Of a DNA stretch of 64,000 bases, positions 1-9,463 are shown in pieces. The notes below the pieces were generated by a model that did no database searches, was not told the DNA's origin, and saw nothing but the letters and a program-made list of their open reading frames with translations. The DNA is taken from positions 1,055,001 through 1,119,000 of the forward strand of contig CP019636.1 of assembly GCA_002163975.1 (NCBI GenBank), given 5' to 3'. Positions within the stretch are counted from its first letter, which is position 1. Each line of letters begins with the position of its first letter. The translations under genes and the position numbers were made by a program. Source of the DNA: Nostocales cyanobacterium HT-58-2 (lineage in GTDB: Bacteria; Cyanobacteriota; Cyanobacteriia; Cyanobacteriales; Nostocaceae).

Positions 1-171
1 CTCCCTGCTCCCTTCCGCCTTGCTTCTTCGGTCATCTATTTCCTCACCCTATTGTTTAAATTCCCGTAGGCCACGCTTTCTAAGCTTTTTTGTTTGTCGA
101 ACTCACGTTAATTTACCACGCGCTACGTTTGTAGTTCTAACATATGCCTTTCCCATCTACACAGTTATGGG

Positions 172-378
172 TTAATTTATAACGGTAAAAAATCTCAGTA
201 AAGATATTTGGTAGGGGCAAGCATAAAGGTTTTTTATTCGATTATTTGGCTGAAAACCAAGTCTGCTACAGAGAGGAGGAACAAGTTTACCCATTACAGC
301 AAGTTGTAAAATTATTTCTCGCAACTTTACGACCGCATTTGGCGCATCTGTCAACAATTCAAAATTCTGAATTACTTA
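172..378 (-). pseudogene. 5' remnant of a type I restriction specificity subunit gene (hsdS)
   Basis: The minus strand reads NFELLTDAPNAVVKLREI followed by ILQLAVMGKLVP, the familiar opening of many type I S subunits. After KLVP the frame no longer resembles the family and stops within about 30 codons, and there is an in-frame stop just upstream. Only about 35 recognisable codons remain, so the gene is dead. A second, larger hsdS fragment lies at 14.3-15.7 kb on the same strand; the two are not contiguous parts of one reading frame. The rest of 1-517 shows nothing else I can support. Confidence 0.6.
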
Positions 379-571
379 AAGTATAGAGAAATACCTGTAT
401 TTAGCTAATTCATCCGCATTTATGCAACGCCCCAGCCATAGCCTCGTAATAAAGTTACTCAATTACAGTAATGGTTTAAGAAATAGATATGTATAAGAGT
501 TATTTTTACAACTTGGCATGATTACTAATAGGATTAACAAACAATCCATAAGTGAAGAACTTGAGCGACTA

Positions 572-1222
572 ATGCTGCGAATTTTAATTGTTGAAGATGA
601 CCCAATGATGCGGATTGGGTTAAAACATACACTCTCCGCTTATCCTCAGCTTGAGATTGTGAGTATAGTAGAGGACGGGTATTTAGGCGTAGAGGCAGCG
701 ATCGCACTCCAGCCTGATGTAGTGGTGATGGATGTCGGAATGCCACACATGGATGGAATTGCAGCTACACAAGAAATTAAGAAGGTTCTACCTAATGTAA
801 AAATTGTCATGCTCACCTCGCATACCTCGCAAACTGAGGTAGTGGCTGCACTTTCTAGCGGTGCTGATGGCTACTGTGTTAAAGGAACTAGTGCAGAACA
901 ATTAGTCAAGGCAATTGATGTTGTTTATCAAGGAGCTACATATTTGGATGCTCAAGTAGCAAAAACCGTAGTTGAGCAACTCAAACCTGTTACACCAGCA
1001 TCCAAAACTACTCACTCTATTTCTCCTGGAATATTGTCAGAACGGGAATTGGAGGTGTTGCATCATATCGTTGAAGGCTACAGTAATCCAGAAATTGCTA
1101 AAGCCTTATACTTGAGCGAGCATACAGTCAAAACTTATGTTCGAGGAATTATGAATAAGTTGCTGGTAAATGACCGGGTACAAGCAGCTGTAGTTGCATT
1201 GCGGTCAGGCTTAATATTGTGA
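572..1222 (+). CDS. NarL/FixJ-family response regulator
   Basis: A two-component response regulator: phosphorylation of the receiver Asp should control DNA binding by a LuxR-type helix-turn-helix. The receiver begins at LRILIVEDD with the acidic pocket; the phospho-acceptor lies in VVVMDVGMPHMDG, followed by the conserved Thr/Ser (MLTS) and Lys (YCVKG). The C-terminus (LSERELEVLHHI through NPEIAKALYLSEHTVKTYV) is a LuxR/NarL HTH. I take the ATG at 572 because the receiver fold starts there; an upstream ATG at 518 would add 18 residues with no domain match. The stop abuts the convergent histidine kinase gene with no gap. Whether the two form a pair is inferred from position only. Confidence 0.9.
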   Translation: MLRILIVEDDPMMRIGLKHTLSAYPQLEIVSIVEDGYLGVEAAIALQPDVVVMDVGMPHMDGIAATQEIKKVLPNVKIVMLTSHTSQTEVVAALSSGADGYCVKGTSAEQLVKAIDVVYQGATYLDAQVAKTVVEQLKPVTPASKTTHSISPGILSERELEVLHHIVEGYSNPEIAKALYLSEHTVKTYVRGIMNKLLVNDRVQAAVVALRSGLIL

Positions 1223-2569
1223 TTACACTGAAAATTGCTGTACGGGTAGAGTAAACCAGAAGGTAGAACCATTGCTTGGACTACCGATCGCTCCAATCTT
1301 GCCGCCATGAGCCGTGATAATTTGCCGACAGATGTAAAGTCCTAAACCTAAACCGAGGGATTGCCGATTATTAGGGCCACGAGTGTAAAGCTCAAATAAA
1401 CGATCGCACTGCTGTTGTGTCATTCCTACACCATCATCTTGAACGGTGCAATAGATTTGATTTTTGGCATTTTCTTCAATAGCATTTAATGTCAGGCTAA
1501 CTCCCGGTCGGTTATAACGCAGTGCATTTATAAGTAAATTTTCATACACTCGCCGTAAGTGTAAGGCATCAGCATTTATGAAAGGTAAATCAGTCGGAAT
1601 TGTATTTGTGACTGTGGCATTTGCTTGCTGAATAAAAGGTTGTAAATCGTTAATCACAGATTGCACTAAACCATGCAGCTTCACTCCTTGGCAATGTAGC
1701 ACAATCCCATGTACTTCGGTTTCATGTGCCTCTAACAGTGAGTTTATTAGAGCAACTTGTCTATCGCCACTGTCAATCATGTGCTTGAGTAATTCTTGCG
1801 GAATCTGTGCTGTGTCTTGCTCAGGATGCCAAAAAGTCTTTAAAGTCATCACCATCCCAATAACTGGATTGCGTAAATCATGAGATACGGCGTGGAGAAA
1901 AACCCGTAGTTGTTGACGTAATTCAAATTCACGTTGCAGCGAACGCTCATATAAAAATACGCCCACATCGGCTACCAAGCAAATTAGTATTGTATAGAAT
2001 ATGCCCAAACCATAGGCAGCCGGGACAATCACATTCGGATCGCGCCAACCCAACAGCATCGCGATCGCAAAATAACCAATCACAGTTACTTGCGTTATGA
2101 GATGCGATCGCCAATACACAGGAATTAGTATAGCTTGAATTGCATAAAATAAAATCCACATCTCGCCATCAAAACTAGCTTGTCCTCGCAATGTGGCGAT
2201 GATTTGAGACGGCATTAGCACCAATCCGCTCAGTAGTAGAAACATTCGTTCTGGAGATTTCTGGAATACATTAGATTTAGCTAATAACAAGCCAATACCG
2301 ACACTTAAAATTTGAGTAACTGCCACTTCTAAATATTGGCGCATCCGGTTGGCATTAAATGTCAGTTTCGGATCACCTAAAGCATTTAAGCTAGGAATTG
2401 TAATGGTGAGATGAAAAATCGTTACCATTACCAAAACAATCAGAACAATCCAAGCGAGTAAATGAATGCGTCCAGGGAGGAATTGCTGTCGCCATGCCAA
2501 AAATTCTGATGGAACAATTACAGGATTAGGTTGAATTTTGCTAATAATCTGTTTAATTAATCGAATCAT
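1223..2569 (-). CDS. Membrane sensor histidine kinase
   Basis: A 448-aa sensor kinase. The N-terminal half (about residues 30-215) holds several hydrophobic segments, probably six membrane spans, with no obvious periplasmic sensor domain. The cytoplasmic half has the HisKA H-box (HAVSHDLRNPV, phospho-acceptor His) and a HATPase_c domain with N-box (ENLLINALRYN), G1 box (QDDGVGM) and a glycine-rich lid (SLGLGLGLYI). All catalytic motifs appear intact. It converges end to end with the NarL-type regulator, so cotranscription is excluded but functional pairing remains possible. The signal sensed is unknown. Confidence 0.9.
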   Translation of the reverse strand: MIRLIKQIISKIQPNPVIVPSEFLAWRQQFLPGRIHLLAWIVLIVLVMVTIFHLTITIPSLNALGDPKLTFNANRMRQYLEVAVTQILSVGIGLLLAKSNVFQKSPERMFLLLSGLVLMPSQIIATLRGQASFDGEMWILFYAIQAILIPVYWRSHLITQVTVIGYFAIAMLLGWRDPNVIVPAAYGLGIFYTILICLVADVGVFLYERSLQREFELRQQLRVFLHAVSHDLRNPVIGMVMTLKTFWHPEQDTAQIPQELLKHMIDSGDRQVALINSLLEAHETEVHGIVLHCQGVKLHGLVQSVINDLQPFIQQANATVTNTIPTDLPFINADALHLRRVYENLLINALRYNRPGVSLTLNAIEENAKNQIYCTVQDDGVGMTQQQCDRLFELYTRGPNNRQSLGLGLGLYICRQIITAHGGKIGAIGSPSNGSTFWFTLPVQQFSV

Positions 2570-3035
2570 AAATTTTTAATTGCTAACGTTATGAATTTGA
2601 TTTTCATTATTCACTAGCACATGAATTTAACATCTGGATAATAAATATTAGTTCAATATTATAAAATGTAAAAATTTTAAATTTTTATCGTTTTCATATT
2701 CTTTTTTAACAAAGATAGATAACAGTTTTAAATCATTTGTGACAACTAAATTCCCAACATTTTAAAAAAATTGGGATTTGAACACCAAAAATTCTGACAA
2801 ATTAAATAGAATTGCTAGAACGAACTTGATTATATAAATTACAATGTTTTACTCGCTCCACCCAAATGATGTAACAGGTTATCTCACCCAACCGATTCAT
2901 CCAATCGGGTGAGTCAAACGAGTCAATCAATTGTGGGAAGCAAGAATAAAATGCCTGACTTTATGATTCGGTCATGACATTCAGACAAGCGTTGAACAAC
3001 ATTATCAACCAAAGCCATCTTAAAAGGCTTCTGTT
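2570..3035. promoter_or_regulatory. AT-rich divergent promoter region with a hairpin at 2883-2913
   Basis: This 466-bp gap separates the divergent kinase gene and efflux operon and must hold both promoters. It is very AT-rich. At 2883-2913 an inverted repeat pairs CTCACCC with GGGTGAG, and inside it GATT with AATC around a 5-nt loop. It has no T-run, so it looks more like an operator or leader structure than a terminator. No other feature can be supported. Confidence 0.35.
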
Positions 3036-4538
3036 ATGACCACATATTCAAAAATTCCTGTCATTGGTAAAATTAAGCATTCCTATCGCTGGCTATGGGG
3101 ACTAGCAGTAGGTGTTTTAGTTGTTGGTACAGGTACGACATATACCCTTGTAAATCAAGGAACAAGCCAAGAAGACATTGCAGCACTTACTGTCCCAGTA
3201 GAAGCCAAAAATGTAACTTTACAAATTGCTGCCAGTGGTAAGGTAGTACCAGTTCAAAGTGTCAATATTAGCCCCAAACAGCCTGGAATTGTTGCACAGC
3301 TAAAAGTGGAACAAAGCGATCGCGTGCGTGCTGGACAAATTATTGCGGTTATGGATAGTGCCAATATGCGGGCGCAAGTTCTCCAAAACCAAAGCAACTT
3401 AGCACAAGCTAAGGCACAACTTGCTGAAGTCCAAGCTGGTAGTCTTCCTCAAGAAATAGCCCAAGCTCGTGCGCGATTGGCACAAGCCCAAGCCCAATTA
3501 GGGCAAGCACGGGCGGGAAGTCGTCAAGAAGACATTGCTAAAGCTGAGGCTCAGGTAAATCAATTTCAGGCACAATTGCAACAAGCCAAATCGCGGTTGG
3601 AACTGGCGACTCAACGGGTGAAGCGCAGACAATACCCTGCATCCCAAGGCGCGGTGTCTCGTGATTATTTAGATGAAGCGTTGACTGAAGAACGTAATGC
3701 CAGAGATAATCTTGAACAAGTCCAAGCAAGCCTACAAGGTGCAAGACAAGAACTGGCAAGGTTGCGTAATGGTTCTCGTTCCGAAGAAATCGCCCAACGA
3801 GAAGCCGCCGTTTCAGAAGCACAGGCTGCACTGCGGCTTTTAGAAAATGGCACTCGTCCCGAAATCATTGCTCAACGCCAAGCGTCTGTAGCTGCTCAAG
3901 AAGCACAACTAAAAGCAGCACAAGTTCAATTGCAAGATACAATCATCCGCGCTCCCTTTGCCGGAATTGTGACGCAGAAATATGCTAATAACGGCGCTTA
4001 TGTAGCACCATCTACTTCTGCTTCTTCTAGTGCTTCGGCTACTTCTAGTTCGATAGTTGCCTTAGCCAAAGGTTTAGAAGTGCTGGCGCAAGTTCCAGAA
4101 GCCGATATTGGCAGAATCAAAGTAGGACAGCCAGTAGAAATTACTACCGATGCCTATCCCGATCGAGTATTTGAAGGCCGTGTTCGCCTCATTGCTCCTG
4201 AAGCTGTTAAGGAAGAAGGCGTGACATTATTTCAAGTTCGTGTAGCTATAGATACTGGTATAGAAGTATTGCGCTCTGGGTTCAATGTGGATTTGACCTT
4301 TTTGGGTGACAAAGTTCATGGTGCGTTACTAGTACAAACAGTAGCAATTGTTACAGGAAAAGGAGAAACAGGGGTATTGGTGCCAGATGCCAAAAATAAA
4401 CCTTTGTTTCGTCCTGTCACAATTGGAGCGCAAGTCAAAGACCAAACGCAGATTTTATCAGGAGTCAACGTAGGCGATCACATATTTTTAAATCCACCCC
4501 AAGACTATCAACGTCAACAGGCGAAAAAACAACAATGA
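3036..4538 (+). CDS. HlyD/MacA-type periplasmic adaptor subunit of an efflux system
   Basis: A 500-aa membrane fusion protein linking an inner-membrane ABC transporter to an outer-membrane channel. One N-terminal membrane anchor (about residues 18-40) is followed by a biotinyl-lipoyl-like half (VVPVQSVNISPKQPGIVAQL). A long alanine/glutamine-rich coiled-coil hairpin (about 120-300) contains repeated units such as AGSRQEDIA, then come the second lipoyl half (IIRAPFAGIVTQ) and a beta-barrel region. The stop overlaps the permease start by 4 nt, so the two are translationally coupled. The set resembles MacA-MacB with a separate ATPase and also the cyanobacterial DevBCA layout; the permease is of the MacB/FtsX type. 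The substrate is unknown. Confidence 0.88.
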   Translation: MTTYSKIPVIGKIKHSYRWLWGLAVGVLVVGTGTTYTLVNQGTSQEDIAALTVPVEAKNVTLQIAASGKVVPVQSVNISPKQPGIVAQLKVEQSDRVRAGQIIAVMDSANMRAQVLQNQSNLAQAKAQLAEVQAGSLPQEIAQARARLAQAQAQLGQARAGSRQEDIAKAEAQVNQFQAQLQQAKSRLELATQRVKRRQYPASQGAVSRDYLDEALTEERNARDNLEQVQASLQGARQELARLRNGSRSEEIAQREAAVSEAQAALRLLENGTRPEIIAQRQASVAAQEAQLKAAQVQLQDTIIRAPFAGIVTQKYANNGAYVAPSTSASSSASATSSSIVALAKGLEVLAQVPEADIGRIKVGQPVEITTDAYPDRVFEGRVRLIAPEAVKEEGVTLFQVRVAIDTGIEVLRSGFNVDLTFLGDKVHGALLVQTVAIVTGKGETGVLVPDAKNKPLFRPVTIGAQVKDQTQILSGVNVGDHIFLNPPQDYQRQQAKKQQ

Positions 4539-5752
4539 ATTTCTTAGAAAGTATGCAAATGGCAGGCAAAACGCTGCTAGCTAATAGATTACGTAGCGCT
4601 TTGACAATGTTGGGTATTGTTATTGGTAATGCTTCAGTGATTGCCATGATTGGTGTTGGTGAAGCAGGGCAAAAGTTTGTCAATCAGCAATTAGAGTCTT
4701 TAGGCCCTAACATTCTCTTTATTATTCCAGGTAATCAAGAAACGCGACGCATCAGTACCGATATCTCCAAGAATTTAGTATTAGCAGATGCCCAAGCGAT
4801 CGCTGCTCAAGTGCCATCAATAGCAGGAGTTGCACCGGAACTCAATGGCAGACAGTCAGTTAATTACTTAAATCGCAACACTAATGCCAGCATCATTGGT
4901 ACAACTCCTAGCTTTCCCCAAGTGCGAGACTTTAAAATTGCCCAAGGGCGATTTTTTACAGACATAGATATCAAGCGTCAAAACCAAGTCACTGTTCTGG
5001 GTGAAGATTTAGCACAACGATTATTTGGTAATCTCAACCCAATCGGCGAACAATTGCGAATTAAAAATAGTAGTTTTCAAGTCATTGGCGTATTCAAAGG
5101 CAAAGGCTCTAGTATCGGAACCAACTATGATGAGGCGGCTTTCATACCAGTAACTACCGCAGCCAACCGCATTATCGGTAGAAATTCTCCCTATGGTATA
5201 TCACTCGATTACATGGCTGCTTCAGCTCGTAACGCCCAGAGTGTAGATGCTGCACAGTTTCAAATTATGAATTTACTGCGCTTACGGCACAAAATCACTG
5301 GGGAAGATGATTTTACTATCAACTCTCAAAAAGAGATTTTACAAACAGTTGGTCAAATCACTGGTGGATTAACAATTATGTTGGCAGCGATCGCTGCTAT
5401 CTCTTTGATTGTGGGCGGTATTGGTATTATGAATATCATGCTTGTCTCCGTAACTGAACGCACCCAAGAAATTGGATTACGAAAAGCGATCGGTGCAATA
5501 GAACAAGATATCCTTCTCCAGTTCATGATTGAGGCAATCATTCTCTCCGCTGCTGGTGGTTTAATTGGTACTGCTATTGGTGGCGGTGGAATTCTACTGG
5601 TTGGTGCTTTGACACCATTAGAAGCAGAAATTTCTCCTGTGGCAATTGCCCTGACAGTGGGGGTTTCTGGCGGTATAGGTTTATTCTTTGGTGTTGTGCC
5701 AGCTCGTCGTGCTGCCAAACTCGATCCAATTGTGGCTTTAAGAAGTGCTTAA
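4535..5752 (+). CDS. MacB/FtsX-type ABC transporter permease
   Basis: A 405-aa permease with the MacB-like layout: an N-terminal cytoplasmic/TM start (LANRLRSALTMLGIVIG), a periplasmic core of roughly 200 residues, then three C-terminal membrane segments of the FtsX fold (around 270-300, 325-350 and 365-390) with the typical ERTQEIGLRKAIGA loop. It lacks its own nucleotide-binding domain, which is encoded by the next gene. Its start overlaps the adaptor stop (ATGA). The family exports peptides, lipids or macrolide-like compounds; nothing here fixes the substrate. Confidence 0.9.
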   Translation: MNFLESMQMAGKTLLANRLRSALTMLGIVIGNASVIAMIGVGEAGQKFVNQQLESLGPNILFIIPGNQETRRISTDISKNLVLADAQAIAAQVPSIAGVAPELNGRQSVNYLNRNTNASIIGTTPSFPQVRDFKIAQGRFFTDIDIKRQNQVTVLGEDLAQRLFGNLNPIGEQLRIKNSSFQVIGVFKGKGSSIGTNYDEAAFIPVTTAANRIIGRNSPYGISLDYMAASARNAQSVDAAQFQIMNLLRLRHKITGEDDFTINSQKEILQTVGQITGGLTIMLAAIAAISLIVGGIGIMNIMLVSVTERTQEIGLRKAIGAIEQDILLQFMIEAIILSAAGGLIGTAIGGGGILLVGALTPLEAEISPVAIALTVGVSGGIGLFFGVVPARRAAKLDPIVALRSA

Positions 5753-5775
5753 GTACGCAGAAGGCAGAAAGTAGA

Positions 5776-6534
5776 ATGGATACTCAATTTAAAATCCAAA
5801 ATACCCAATTTAATATTGAACCACCAGGGATAATTCGCTTAGAAAATATCTCTAAAGTTTATGGCAGTGGCGAAACAGAAGTAAAAGCCCAAAATAATGT
5901 CAATTTAACTATTTATCAGGGTGAATATTGCTCGATTATGGGGACATCTGGTTCTGGTAAATCTACAGCTATGAATATTATTGGCTGTCTAGATCGCCCC
6001 ACATTAGGAAATTATTACTTAGATAACATCGATGTGGCACAAATAAATGATGGGGAATTAGCACATATTCGGAACCAAAAAATTGGCTTTGTCTTCCAAC
6101 AATTCCACCTTTTACGCCAATTAACAGCACTAGAAAATGTCATGTTGCCGATGGTATATGCTGGTGTCAAAGCTCAGGAAAGACACCAAAGAGCCACCGA
6201 AGCCTTAAAGCGGGTAGGTTTGGAAAAACGTTTGCATAATAAACCCACTCAATTATCTGGCGGACAACAGCAACGCGTAGCGATCGCTCGCGCTATTGTT
6301 AACCGTCCTGTATTACTGTTAGCGGATGAACCAACGGGTGCCCTTGATTCGCACACAACTCAAGAAGTATTAAATATCTTCGGGGAACTCAATGCTACTG
6401 GTATCACAGTAGTCATGGTAACTCATGAGCCTGAAGTTGCCCGCCAAACCCAACGCATCGTCTGGTTTCGTGATGGGGAAGTGTTACACTCTCACCTTAC
6501 CCCTGCTGACTTGAGCCAGATGGTAGTTTCTTGA
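5776..6534 (+). CDS. ABC transporter ATP-binding protein (MacB/LolD type)
   Basis: A 252-aa ATPase of the MacB/LolD class, third gene of the efflux operon. Walker A is GTSGSGKST, the Q-loop lies in [10 protein letters not shown], the signature is LSGGQQQR, Walker B is [12 protein letters not shown] and the switch His is in VTHEP. The first about 18 residues are an extension before [11 protein letters not shown], where the family normally begins; a shorter start cannot be excluded. It should energise the permease encoded upstream. Confidence 0.92.
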   Translation: MDTQFKIQNTQFNIEPPGIIRLENISKVYGSGETEVKAQNNVNLTIYQGEYCSIMGTSGSGKSTAMNIIGCLDRPTLGNYYLDNIDVAQINDGELAHIRNQKIGFVFQQFHLLRQLTALENVMLPMVYAGVKAQERHQRATEALKRVGLEKRLHNKPTQLSGGQQQRVAIARAIVNRPVLLLADEPTGALDSHTTQEVLNIFGELNATGITVVMVTHEPEVARQTQRIVWFRDGEVLHSHLTPADLSQMVVS

Positions 6535-6569
6535 GCAGAATTAAACCTGATTCACTTGGGAGGTAACTT

Positions 6570-6932
6570 ATGTTTGAGCAAAAGTTTCTACGCCTAGATG
6601 GGTTTACAAAAGTAGAACGGATTGGAATGACTGCTCGTGTAAGTGAGGCGATTAACAAAGCAGGAGCTTGGATTACTGATTTTCACTTATACTCGAATAT
6701 CTTAATCTGCATCAACTTTGAAGTACCAAGCGCCAACTTAAAAAAATTGGCTATATTTCTCCAACAGACAGGGTTGCATTTGAGCCAAGAGAGCTTGGAA
6801 CAACTCATGTCTGCTAATGAATCTGCTAATGACTCGGCGCTGAAGGAGAAAGAGCTAGTAGGGACATTGCAAATTACATTTGTACACAACGAACCCGACT
6901 TGCTTCGAGAGGTTCCTGCTGTTCCGGGATAA
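6570..6932 (+). CDS. Conserved hypothetical protein following the efflux operon
   Basis: A 120-aa soluble protein with no motif I recognise. It has a good ribosome binding site (GGGAGG, about 8 nt upstream) and lies 35 nt after the ATPase stop, so it is probably the last gene of the efflux operon. The N-terminal half (EAINKAGAWITDFHLYSN) looks alpha/beta with several hydrophobic strands. A role linked to the transporter is positional inference only. Confidence 0.6.
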   Translation: MFEQKFLRLDGFTKVERIGMTARVSEAINKAGAWITDFHLYSNILICINFEVPSANLKKLAIFLQQTGLHLSQESLEQLMSANESANDSALKEKELVGTLQITFVHNEPDLLREVPAVPG

Positions 6933-7277
6933 GAGCCAGGGCGAACGCATCTAAATGTTACAAAGCCTGAATAAGAGTGAGATGCACCAATTTAATGGTT
7001 ACTAAGGTTCTGGTTCCTGCTTATTTCGATATTTTCGTTTCCAATATACTGACAAATTAAATCTGCCAAACCCTCGTTTTTGAGTTAAATTGACACCCAA
7101 CATTGCCTGTCAGCAGTTAAGGAATCTAGATGGAGTGGTTTTTCCCGCTGACTTTCCGTAATATCTAAATTCTCATTGTAGCTAATCTCAGAAAACTAAG
7201 ATGCGGGTACTTCCACAGCTAGAATTTGGCAACAAACTCTATATTTATGTTACAATCATATTACAAATAGGCATTGA
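6933..7277. other. Intergenic region with no identifiable gene
   Basis: I see no coding frame with family resemblance. The last about 50 nt before the leuS-like frame are AT-rich (TATATTTATGTTACAATCATATTAC) only in part shown here as a description and may carry a promoter. Just downstream, GGATC-AAAGA-GATCC (7313-7327) forms a short hairpin inside the possible 5' coding part of the leuS-like gene. Confidence 0.3.
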
Positions 7278-7457
7278 GAATTTTATGATGCACGACTGAG
7301 ACCTATAAAGCCGGATCAAAGAGATCCGATCAATTCTATTCCTCCTTCTTTTACTTACGACCACCGCGCAATCGAAGCCCGATGGCAATCCCTCTGGCAG
7401 CAGATCCAACTGCATGAGGTCGATTTAGCAACAAATGCTCAGCCTTTTTACAATTTA

Positions 7458-9221
7458 ATGATGTTCCCCTATCCCTCTGCTGAGGGTTTGCACGTTGGGA
7501 ATGTCTATGCTTTTACCGGAGCAGACATCTACGGCCGCTTCATGGCGATGCAGGGCAAAGCGGTATTTGAGCCAATGGGCTTTGATGCCTTTGGCATTCA
7601 CAGCGAAAATTTTGCGATTAAGCAAGGCGTTCATCCCCGTGAATTGACAGCACGTAATGTGAAGCGATTTCGAGAAACGCAGTTGCAAAGAATTGGCAAT
7701 CGTTTCTGCTGGAATCATGAAATTCAAACCACCGATCCCGCGTATTATAAATGGACGCAGTGGATTTTCTTGCAGTTGTTCAAAGCTGGATTAGCCGTTC
7801 GTAAAAAAGCGGCGGTGAACTGGTGCCCTTCTTGCAAGACAGTACTTGCCGATGAGCAGGTGATTGGCGGTGCATGCGAACGGTGCAGCGCGATCGCCAT
7901 TCAACGGGAATTGGAACAGTGGTTTTTCAAAATCACCCAGTATGCTCAACGGTTGTTGGACAATTTGGATCGATTGGACTGGTCAGAAAAAGTCAAAACG
8001 GCTCAACGCAACTGGATTGGGCGTGACGAAATAGATGGCACAGTGCAGTATCACTTGCGAGATTGGTTAATCTCACGGCAACGCTATTGGAGCCCGCCGA
8101 TTCCGATTATTTACTGCGATCGCTGCGGTATAGTGCCCGTGCCGGAAGAGCAATTGCCAGTACAGTTGCCGGAAACTGAGAATTGGTTGCCTCAAGGAAC
8201 TGGTAATTCGCCTTTGGCGGACATTCCAGAATTTGTCAATACAACCTGTCCCTGCTGTGGTGGTGCAGCACGGCGAGAAACGGATGTGTCTGATAACTTT
8301 TTGGATTCTGCTTGGTATTTTTTGCGCTATCCCTCAAGCGATCACGCTGATGTTCCATTTGATCCAGCAATTACAGCTAAATGGTTGCCTGTGGATATGT
8401 ATATTGGTGGCGCAGAACATTCTGTGCTTCATCTGTTGTACAGTCGATTCATCACAATGGTGTTGCATGATTTGGGGCATATCCCCTTTGAGGAACCCTT
8501 TCAACGATTCCGCGCCCACGGATTGCTGACAAAACAGGGTACCAAAATGAGTAAGTCGAAGGGTAATGTGGTGAATCCCGATCGCTACATCGAGGAATAT
8601 GGTGCAGATACATTGCGGACTTACCTGATGTTTTTGGGCCCATACGACCAAGGTGGCGATTTTTCTGATCGCGGAATTGCTGGTATCCGGCGATTCTTGG
8701 ATAGAGTGTATCAATGGGCGAGCAAACACAAAAATAGTTTGCAACCAAATCCGCCTGATTTGGTATCACAGCGGCGTTTACATCAAACAATCTACAAGAT
8801 TTCCAAAGATATTCAATCGCTGAAATACAATACAGCGATCGCCGCCTTGATGAGTTATTTCAATATGTTGCAATCAAAGTCGAGTATTGCAGAGGAGGAA
8901 TTGAAGTCCTATCTGTTGATGTTGGCTCCCTTTGCACCTCATGTCACAGAAGAACTCTGGCAGCAATTGGGTGAATCAGGCTCGATTCATCAGCAAACTT
9001 TTCCCCAGTTCGATCCAGAATTCTTGATTACCGAGCAGGTGACAGTCGCAGTGCAGATCAATGGACGTACTCGAACGACAATTACCATTTCACCGGAAGC
9101 TTTAAAGGAGGAAGCGATGGCGATCGCCAGACAAACCAAAGCAGTTCAATGGTATCTCAAAAATCAGGAGGTTCAGCGTGTTGTTTACGTTCCCGGTCGA
9201 GCGATTAACTTTGTCACCTGA
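7458..9221 (+). CDS. Leucyl-tRNA synthetase paralogue lacking the CP1 editing domain (5' end uncertain)
   Basis: A class I aminoacyl-tRNA synthetase of the LeuRS type, expected to charge tRNA-Leu. The class I signature is GLHVGN (HIGH variant) and the KMSKS loop is intact (TKMSKSKGNVV). A zinc motif (CPSC...CERC) and a second Cys set (CDRC...CPCC) are present. In ordinary LeuRS about 190 residues of CP1 editing domain separate NWIGR from YRLRDW; here NWIGRDEIDGTVQYHLRDW shows a bridge of about ten residues, so hydrolytic proofreading should be absent. The frame stays open upstream to 7278 and encodes convincing LeuRS N-terminus (HRAIEARWQSLWQQ), but contains no ATG, GTG or TTG. The true start is therefore nonstandard, or there is a small frameshift near ATGATG at 7285. 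It is probably a second leuS copy, not the housekeeping one. Confidence 0.8.
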   Translation: MMFPYPSAEGLHVGNVYAFTGADIYGRFMAMQGKAVFEPMGFDAFGIHSENFAIKQGVHPRELTARNVKRFRETQLQRIGNRFCWNHEIQTTDPAYYKWTQWIFLQLFKAGLAVRKKAAVNWCPSCKTVLADEQVIGGACERCSAIAIQRELEQWFFKITQYAQRLLDNLDRLDWSEKVKTAQRNWIGRDEIDGTVQYHLRDWLISRQRYWSPPIPIIYCDRCGIVPVPEEQLPVQLPETENWLPQGTGNSPLADIPEFVNTTCPCCGGAARRETDVSDNFLDSAWYFLRYPSSDHADVPFDPAITAKWLPVDMYIGGAEHSVLHLLYSRFITMVLHDLGHIPFEEPFQRFRAHGLLTKQGTKMSKSKGNVVNPDRYIEEYGADTLRTYLMFLGPYDQGGDFSDRGIAGIRRFLDRVYQWASKHKNSLQPNPPDLVSQRRLHQTIYKISKDIQSLKYNTAIAALMSYFNMLQSKSSIAEEELKSYLLMLAPFAPHVTEELWQQLGESGSIHQQTFPQFDPEFLITEQVTVAVQINGRTRTTITISPEALKEEAMAIARQTKAVQWYLKNQEVQRVVYVPGRAINFVT

Positions 9222-9247
9222 ACACAACTTACGGGCGTGGAGCTAGC

Positions 9248-9393
9248 GAGGATACGGTTGGCGAAATATATCTTAATACTCAAAAGCCTTATTATTCCGT
9301 AGGTTGGATAGAATGCAGTGAAAGCCAAAGTTTCTAAAACAGTGATTTCTCTACGTTGAAAATATTAAGTAATGTTTCGCCAACGGTATCAGC
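9248..9393. mobile_element. MITE-like element with about 30-bp terminal inverted repeats
   Basis: GATACGGTTGGCGAAA near 9251 is matched in inverse orientation by TTTCGCCAACGGTATC ending about 9390. The match continues inward as CTTAATA/TATTAAG, giving about 30 bp of imperfect terminal repeat around an about 85-nt unique centre with no coding capacity. It lies between the leuS-like gene and the Tn3 fragment. Confidence 0.55.
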
Positions 9394-9463
9394 GAAGCTG
9401 TCACCAGCCGCCATACGAAGGCTGAAATGCTGACTATAACTTGATTTGAGAAAAATTTTTGAC

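Noticed and set aside
1223-2569. Kinase and response regulator as one operon
   Set aside because: They are convergent, so they cannot be cotranscribed, although they may still be partners.
7285-7299. ATGATG at 7285 as the LeuRS start
   Set aside because: It is in a different frame and reaches a stop after four codons; it works only if a base is missing.
7313-7345. T-box or other riboswitch upstream of the leuS-like gene
   Set aside because: Only a 5-bp hairpin is present, it lies within probable coding sequence, and no T-box consensus or terminator is seen.
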